A stretch of DNA of 32,180 bases from an uncultured Mediterranea sp. (GTDB lineage: Bacteria > Bacteroidota > Bacteroidia > Bacteroidales > Bacteroidaceae). A model generated the notes under the pieces. It did no database searches. It was not told where the DNA came from and saw only the letters and a program-made list of their open reading frames with translations. Within the stretch, counting starts at the first letter, position 1. Each line of letters opens with the position of its first letter. The stretch lies in NCBI GenBank assembly GCA_945836915.1, contig CAMAMO010000005.1:1-32180 (forward strand), in the 5' to 3' direction. A program made the position numbers and the translations under genes. Shown here in pieces: positions 26,807-32,180 of this stretch.

Positions 26807-29140
26807 TTACTCAAAGCCTTCGTCTAACCCCATGTATGGTATATCCACACTGCTACGCACCGTCTCCTCATCAGGAATCTCCTGGCAGGGATCGAAATCG
26901 GCAGGCAGATCAAAGGTTTCATCAGGGTCATAGCCCAAGGTTTTGTCTGCAAAGACCATATTCATATATTTGGCCCAGATGGGGAGTGCCATTGACGCAC
27001 CCTGTCCGAAAGCCATGCGGTCGAAGTGGATATCACGATCTTCACCACCCACCCAGCAGCCAGATACAAGCGATGGGGTGAAGCCCATAAACCAGCCGTC
27101 GGAGTTGTTGTTGGTAGTACCGGTCTTTCCGCCCATATCAGCCTTGATACCCAGACGGCGCACGCGTCCACCAGTTCCTTCGTTAATAACGGCACGCAGC
27201 ATCACCAGCATTTTCTTGGCACTGAGTGGACTGATTACCTCGTTAACCTCAGGGGTAAATCGAGCCAGTTCGTTGCCCTCATTGTCGGTAATGCGCGTCA
27301 CGAAGACGGGCGACACCTTGATACCTTGACCGGGGAAAGCAGTATAAGCACTCACCATCTCGCCGACCGAGATTTCACACGGTCCAAGACAGAGTGAGAC
27401 GGAGGGGACAATCTCCTTGTTTCGCACACCGAAGTTATGTACCAGCTGTTTCAATTCGTAGGGGTTAAGCTTACCCATCAAGTAGGCCGTAATCCAGTTA
27501 TCGCTGTTAGCCAACCCCCACTTCACTGTCACCATCTCGTTCAGCCGTTTGTTATTGGCGTTTCGAGGCGACCAAGGTATGCCGTTCTCGTCAAGCAGCG
27601 TCACCTGCGAATGACGCACTTGGTCACAGGGCGAGAAGCCATTCTCCATAGCCAATGTATAGACAAAGGGCTTCATGGTCGATCCAATCTGTCGGCGTCC
27701 CATCATGGCCATGTCATACTTGAAGTAGTGGTGGTTCGGTCCGCCCACATAGGCCTTGACCCGGCCGTTGCGTGGATCCATCGACATAAAGCCTGCACGC
27801 AGGAAGAACTTGTAGTAGCGGATGGAATCCATGGGTGTCATCACCGTATCACGCTCGCCGACCCAACTGAAAACCGACATGGGTTGCGGTGTCTTGAATG
27901 CCTCACGAATTTCCTTTTCCGAGGCCCCAGCCTCCTTCATTAAGCGGTAGCGGTCACTCTGCTTCATAGCCCTAGTCAAGATTTCATCCACCTGTTCGGT
28001 GGTGAGGTTACGGGTATAAGGCGCAGTGCGCGCCCCCTTCTTTTCCTTAAAGAAAGCCGCCTGCAGTTCGGTGAGATGCTCAGTCACAGCCTTCTCGGCA
28101 TAAGCCTGCATTTTACTGTTGATGGAGGTGTAAATCTTCAATCCATCGGTATAAAGGCTATAGGTAGAGCCATCCTTCTTAGTGTTCTTCTCACACCAGC
28201 CGTAGAGCGGATTTGTCTCCCAGTCGAGCGAATCTTCGTAATACTTCTGCATCTGCCAACCACGGTAGTGCGACTTAACGGGCTTTTTTGCCGAGAGCAC
28301 ACCGCGCAGGTATTCTCGAAAATAGGTGGCCAAGCCTTCATTATGATCCACACGGTGGTAGCTTAATGTCAAAGGGAGCTGCTGCAGCGAGTCGCACATC
28401 TGGTCGCTTAGGTAACCCGCTTTACGCATTTGGTTGAGCACCACATTACGACGGCCACGGCTCCTCTCGTTGAAGCGCACAGGGTTGTATAGCGAAGGGT
28501 TCTTGCACATGCCCACCAAGGTAGCTGCCTCTTCAGCTTTCAGTTCCGAGGGCTGACAGCCAAAATAGGTGTATGCCGCCGTTTTGATACCCACGGCATT
28601 GTTCAAGAAGTCAAACTTATTGAGGTACATCGTCAGAATCTCTTCTTTAGTATAAAAACGCTCCAACTTTACAGCTATGACCCACTCGATGGGTTTCTGG
28701 AAGAGACGCTCCATAAAATTACCAGCGCTGGGCGAATAGAGTTGCTTGCTGAGCTGCTGGGTGATGGTACTGCCACCGCCCGCACTACGCTGCATCAGGA
28801 TGCCACGCTTTACGATAGCACGCATCAGGGCGATAGCGTCAATACCCGAGTGCTCGGTAAAGCGTTCATCCTCCGTAGCGATCAGCGCCTTCACCATGTA
28901 GGGCGAAAGGTCGCTATAGCCCACATAGACACGATTCTCTTTACTGAGTGAATAAGTACCCAGCACCTTGCCATCTTCTGAGATAACCTCGGTGGCAAAC
29001 TTGTAGTTGGGATTTTCCAAATCCTCCACTGGCGGCATGTAACCAATCCATCCCTTAGCGATTGCAACAAACAGTAGCCAGCAGGCTAAAACGCCCAGGG
29101 CAAACAACATCCAAAGCGATATTACTATCTTTTTTATCAT
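26807..29140 (-). CDS. Penicillin-binding protein 1A (transglycosylase/transpeptidase)
   Basis: GT51 motifs (EDERFTEHSGID, GGGSTITQQLSKQLY) and transpeptidase SXXK (GSTMKPF), SDN, KTGTT. Start set at MIKKIVISLWM (29140), because 29290 lies upstream of the promoter. Confidence 0.95.
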   Translation of the reverse strand: MIKKIVISLWMLFALGVLACWLLFVAIAKGWIGYMPPVEDLENPNYKFATEVISEDGKVLGTYSLSKENRVYVGYSDLSPYMVKALIATEDERFTEHSGIDAIALMRAIVKRGILMQRSAGGGSTITQQLSKQLYSPSAGNFMERLFQKPIEWVIAVKLERFYTKEEILTMYLNKFDFLNNAVGIKTAAYTYFGCQPSELKAEEAATLVGMCKNPSLYNPVRFNERSRGRRNVVLNQMRKAGYLSDQMCDSLQQLPLTLSYHRVDHNEGLATYFREYLRGVLSAKKPVKSHYRGWQMQKYYEDSLDWETNPLYGWCEKNTKKDGSTYSLYTDGLKIYTSINSKMQAYAEKAVTEHLTELQAAFFKEKKGARTAPYTRNLTTEQVDEILTRAMKQSDRYRLMKEAGASEKEIREAFKTPQPMSVFSWVGERDTVMTPMDSIRYYKFFLRAGFMSMDPRNGRVKAYVGGPNHHYFKYDMAMMGRRQIGSTMKPFVYTLAMENGFSPCDQVRHSQVTLLDENGIPWSPRNANNKRLNEMVTVKWGLANSDNWITAYLMGKLNPYELKQLVHNFGVRNKEIVPSVSLCLGPCEISVGEMVSAYTAFPGQGIKVSPVFVTRITDNEGNELARFTPEVNEVISPLSAKKMLVMLRAVINEGTGGRVRRLGIKADMGGKTGTTNNNSDGWFMGFTPSLVSGCWVGGEDRDIHFDRMAFGQGASMALPIWAKYMNMVFADKTLGYDPDETFDLPADFDPCQEIPDEETVRSSVDIPYMGLDEGFE

Positions 29141-29238
29141 ATATACCATACCTATTATATATTGGGATTCAACGTCAACAGTAGCCATACCATCGGTAGG
29201 TAGAGCGACTAAGAGCCCAAAACCCCTTTTTACCGGCA

Positions 29239-29269
29239 CAAAGGTATGAATATTATTTTTCACAGCAAA
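29239..29269 (-). promoter_or_regulatory. Bacteroides-type promoter for the PBP1A gene
   Basis: Minus strand TTTG (29269-29266), 19-bp spacer, TACCTTTG (29246-29239). Confidence 0.7.
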
Positions 29270-29346
29270 AAGTATCTCCCAAATTTCCAAAATTCAAAGA
29301 AAACATCTAATTTTACACTCTCGAAAGAACAAATAAATCCAACTAT

Positions 29347-30273
29347 ATGGAAAACAGAAGTTTAGTAACCATTGCGCATCACAGCAAGGAGAAGATTCTC
29401 TATATGCTTGAGATGGCAAAAGCATTTGAAGAACGTCCTAACCGCCGCCTTCTTGAGGGAAAAGTGGTGGCTACGCTCTTTTTCGAGCCCTCTACCCGTA
29501 CGCGTCTTAGCTTCGAGACCGCCGCAAACCGTTTGGGTGCCCGTGTGATAGGCTTTACTGACCCTAAGGCAACCAGTTCGTCGAAGGGGGAAACCCTGAA
29601 AGATACCATCAAGATGGTGAGCAATTATGCCGACATCATCGTGATGCGTCACTACCTGGAGGGTGCAGCTCGCTACGCCAGCGAGGTGACCGATGTACCT
29701 ATCGTCAACGCTGGCGATGGTGCCAACCAGCACCCTTCGCAAACGATGCTCGACCTCTACTCTATCTACAAGACTCAGGGCACATTGGAAAACCTCAACA
29801 TCCATCTGGTAGGCGACTTGAAGTATGGCCGCACGGTTCACTCGCTACTGATGGCGATGCGCCACTTCAACCCTACATTCCACTTCATCGCCCCTGATGA
29901 ACTACGGATGCCCGAGGAGTATAAAATCTACTGCCGCGAGCACAACATCCGTTACGTAGAGCACAGCGACTTCAACGAAAGTACCATTGCCGATGCAGAC
30001 ATCCTCTACATGACACGTGTACAGCGCGAGCGTTTCACTGACCTGATGGAGTATGAGCGGGTCAAGAATGTCTATATCCTGCGTGCCAAAATGCTGGAGA
30101 AGTGCCGTCCTAACTTGCGCATCCTCCACCCCCTACCCCGCGTGAACGAAATTTCTTACGACGTAGATGACTGTCAGCAAGCCTACTACTTCCAGCAAGC
30201 CCAAAACGGCCTCTACGCCCGCGAAGCGATACTCTGCGATGTTCTGGGTATCACTCTGGATGAAGTGAGATAA
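29347..30273 (+). CDS. pyrB: Aspartate carbamoyltransferase, catalytic subunit
   Basis: [35 protein letters not shown] motifs. Confidence 0.98.
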   Translation: MENRSLVTIAHHSKEKILYMLEMAKAFEERPNRRLLEGKVVATLFFEPSTRTRLSFETAANRLGARVIGFTDPKATSSSKGETLKDTIKMVSNYADIIVMRHYLEGAARYASEVTDVPIVNAGDGANQHPSQTMLDLYSIYKTQGTLENLNIHLVGDLKYGRTVHSLLMAMRHFNPTFHFIAPDELRMPEEYKIYCREHNIRYVEHSDFNESTIADADILYMTRVQRERFTDLMEYERVKNVYILRAKMLEKCRPNLRILHPLPRVNEISYDVDDCQQAYYFQQAQNGLYAREAILCDVLGITLDEVR

Positions 30274-30308
30274 AAACCATCGTCAATTTGTCAACTTAAA
30301 AAATAGAT

Positions 30309-30770
30309 ATGGCTGAAAAGAAAGAACTCCAGGTGGCAGCTTTGGAAAATGGTACGGTGATTGACCATATTCCCTCTGAGAAGCTCTTCACCGTGGTTTC
30401 CCTGCTGGGAATCCAGGAGATGAACAATAATATCACAATTGGTTTCAACCTGGCCAGCAAAAAGTTAGGTAAGAAAGGAATCATAAAAGTGGCCGACCGC
30501 TTCTTTACCGATGAGGAGATTAACCGCATCGCCGTGGTGGCTCCGAACGTAAAACTGAATATCATCCGCAACTACGAGGTGGTAGAGAAGCGCGAGGTCG
30601 TGCTGCCCGATGAACTGCGTGGCATCGTGAAATGTGCCAATCCCAAGTGCATCACCAACAACGAACCGATGCCTACTCGCTTCCACGTTATCGACAAGGA
30701 TAACTGCATCATTAAATGCCACTACTGTGAAAAAGAGCAGCGACGCGAAGAGATTGAAGTGGTGAAATAA
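30309..30770 (+). CDS. pyrI: Aspartate carbamoyltransferase, regulatory subunit
   Basis: [22 protein letters not shown] and zinc motif [11 protein letters not shown]...CHYCEKE. Confidence 0.97.
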   Translation: MAEKKELQVAALENGTVIDHIPSEKLFTVVSLLGIQEMNNNITIGFNLASKKLGKKGIIKVADRFFTDEEINRIAVVAPNVKLNIIRNYEVVEKREVVLPDELRGIVKCANPKCITNNEPMPTRFHVIDKDNCIIKCHYCEKEQRREEIEVVK

Positions 30771-30790
30771 GCGCGTAAAACAGAAACGTT

Positions 30791-31354
30791 ATGAAAGAAG
30801 ATTGGAAACCGGGTACGATGATTTACCCACTACCAGCTGTACTGGTAAGCTGTGGTAGCATGCCCGATGAATACAACCTGATAACCGTATCGTGGACCGG
30901 TACCCTCTGTACCAATCCGCCGATGTGCTATATCGCTGTGCGTCCTGAGCGCCACAGTTATGAGATTATCCGCCGTAACATGGAGTTTGTTATCAACCTA
31001 ACCACCCGAGAGATGGCCCGGGCTACCGACTGGTGCGGCGTACGCTCAGGTCGCGATTATAACAAGTTCCAGGAGATGGGCCTTACACCAGGGCCATGCA
31101 CCATAGTAAGCGCTCCCCTGGTGGAGGAGTCACCCCTCAGCATCGAATGCCGCGTCAAAGAAATCATGTCGCTTGGCTCACATGACCTCTTCATTGCCGA
31201 CGTGGTCAATGTTAAAGCCGATAGCCGCTACATGAATCAAGAGACCGGCAAGTTTGAACTGGCCGACAGCCACCCCTTGGTTTACCTACACGGTGGCTAC
31301 TACGACCTTGGTGAGAAAATTGGAAAGTTCGGCTGGTCTGTAGAGAAGAAATAG
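30791..31354 (+). CDS. Flavin reductase family protein
   Basis: NLITVSWTGTLCTNPPMCYIAVRPERHSYEII...EFVINLTT. Confidence 0.92.
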   Translation: MKEDWKPGTMIYPLPAVLVSCGSMPDEYNLITVSWTGTLCTNPPMCYIAVRPERHSYEIIRRNMEFVINLTTREMARATDWCGVRSGRDYNKFQEMGLTPGPCTIVSAPLVEESPLSIECRVKEIMSLGSHDLFIADVVNVKADSRYMNQETGKFELADSHPLVYLHGGYYDLGEKIGKFGWSVEKK

Positions 31355-31393
31355 TAGCCCATTTCTGTTACGAAGTTAAACACCTTTCGCCGC

Positions 31394-32158
31394 ATGGATT
31401 TCCGTCACCCCATACTCTGCCTCCTCCTCCCTGCCCTGCTATTGGTTGCCGTGGCAGAGGGGGTTCATGCCCAGGGAATCGGCACTACCGCTCCACCAAA
31501 GCCTCGCAAGGAGAAGCACATCAACTATGGCATCAAGGCTGGATTCACCTCCTCCTTGTTCCTGGTGAGCGACCTGTCTATGGGTGCGGCCTCAGTGGAT
31601 GAGTTCCAGAACCGTTACCGCATCGGCTACTTTGCAGCCCTCTTCATGCGCCTCAACTACAACCGCCACTTCCTGCAACCTGAGATTTCGTATAACGTAA
31701 ACCGCAGCAGCCTCACCTTCATCCTACCCGAAGAGGTGATAGCCGCGGTGCAGACCAACGTTGACGAGGCCTTTCTCGAAACCGACATCCACAGCATTGA
31801 CTTCCCCCTGCTCTATGGTTGGAACATCATCAAGGAGCACCCCTATGGTCTCTCGGTGATGGTAGGACCCAAACTGCGCTACATCTGGGGGAAAAAGAGC
31901 GAAACCAACTTCAACAACCTCAGTCGCACGGAGATGAGCGAGAGCTTCCGCCCCTTCAACCTCAGCCTCACGCTGGGTGTAGCGGTTACCATCCACCCTA
32001 TCTTCTTCGACTTCCGTTACGACATCGGCCTGAACAACATCTCCAAACGGGTGAATTATGGGCTACCTTTGGGGCAAACGAGCGGTGACGATATGCCCCG
32101 CATCCACTTTAACCACCGTGACAACGTGCTCAGCTTCTCATTGGGTGTGCTTTTTTAA
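31394..32158 (+). CDS. PorT-like outer-membrane beta-barrel protein
   Basis: Signal peptide, NYGIKAGFTSSLF start, barrel-like alternation, FDFRYDIGLNNIS, C-terminal SFSLGVLF. Confidence 0.8.
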   Translation: MDFRHPILCLLLPALLLVAVAEGVHAQGIGTTAPPKPRKEKHINYGIKAGFTSSLFLVSDLSMGAASVDEFQNRYRIGYFAALFMRLNYNRHFLQPEISYNVNRSSLTFILPEEVIAAVQTNVDEAFLETDIHSIDFPLLYGWNIIKEHPYGLSVMVGPKLRYIWGKKSETNFNNLSRTEMSESFRPFNLSLTLGVAVTIHPIFFDFRYDIGLNNISKRVNYGLPLGQTSGDDMPRIHFNHRDNVLSFSLGVLF

Positions 32159-32180
32159 GAAGAAAAAGCAATATGAAAGA

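Noticed and set aside
29141-29290. N-terminal extension of PBP1A in the ORF list
   Set aside because: The extension starts upstream of a strong promoter (29269-29239) and lacks PBP-like sequence; TM segment starts properly at MIKKIVISLWM (29140).

Overview
The window looks like a core-genome segment of a Bacteroidales bacterium (Bacteroides/Phocaeicola-like, judged from gene content and TTTG / TAnnTTTG promoters). I support 33 coding regions. Left part: clpB, converging on a DUF5606–coaE–ybbR–yajC–nusB block; then a PUR-alpha-like protein, rplY (L25/Ctc), pth, an S4-domain protein and a Gfo/Idh/MocA oxidoreductase. An accessory-looking patch at about 9.8-11.7 kb follows (a long non-coding interval, a DUF1963 protein, a Cys-cluster microprotein and a small membrane protein). 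Then nitroreductase, riboflavin synthase, a DUF3332 lipoprotein, a TamL/BamA-like lipoprotein, a TrmH-family methyltransferase, and an ileS–dksA-like–lspA–DUF4296–hypothetical block. The right end has a His-rich CobW-type GTPase, a 14-repeat secreted MORN protein, kdsB, a short HPPK-like protein, PBP1A, pyrB-pyrI, a flavin reductase and a PorT-like outer-membrane protein. No tRNA, rRNA, CRISPR array, transposase, integrase or recognisable defence system was seen. I do not see a convincing new multi-gene system. The most notable signals are non-coding: (i) a dispersed palindromic repeat whose arms carry near-perfect Bacteroides promoters, one copy apparently serving as the tamL promoter; (ii) a 10-bp perfect inverted repeat bracketing the DUF1963 promoter; (iii) a 552-bp interval with further inverted-repeat and iteron-like clusters; (iv) a paired TGACAAAATG motif upstream of clpB; and (v) possible structured leaders on rplY and ileS.
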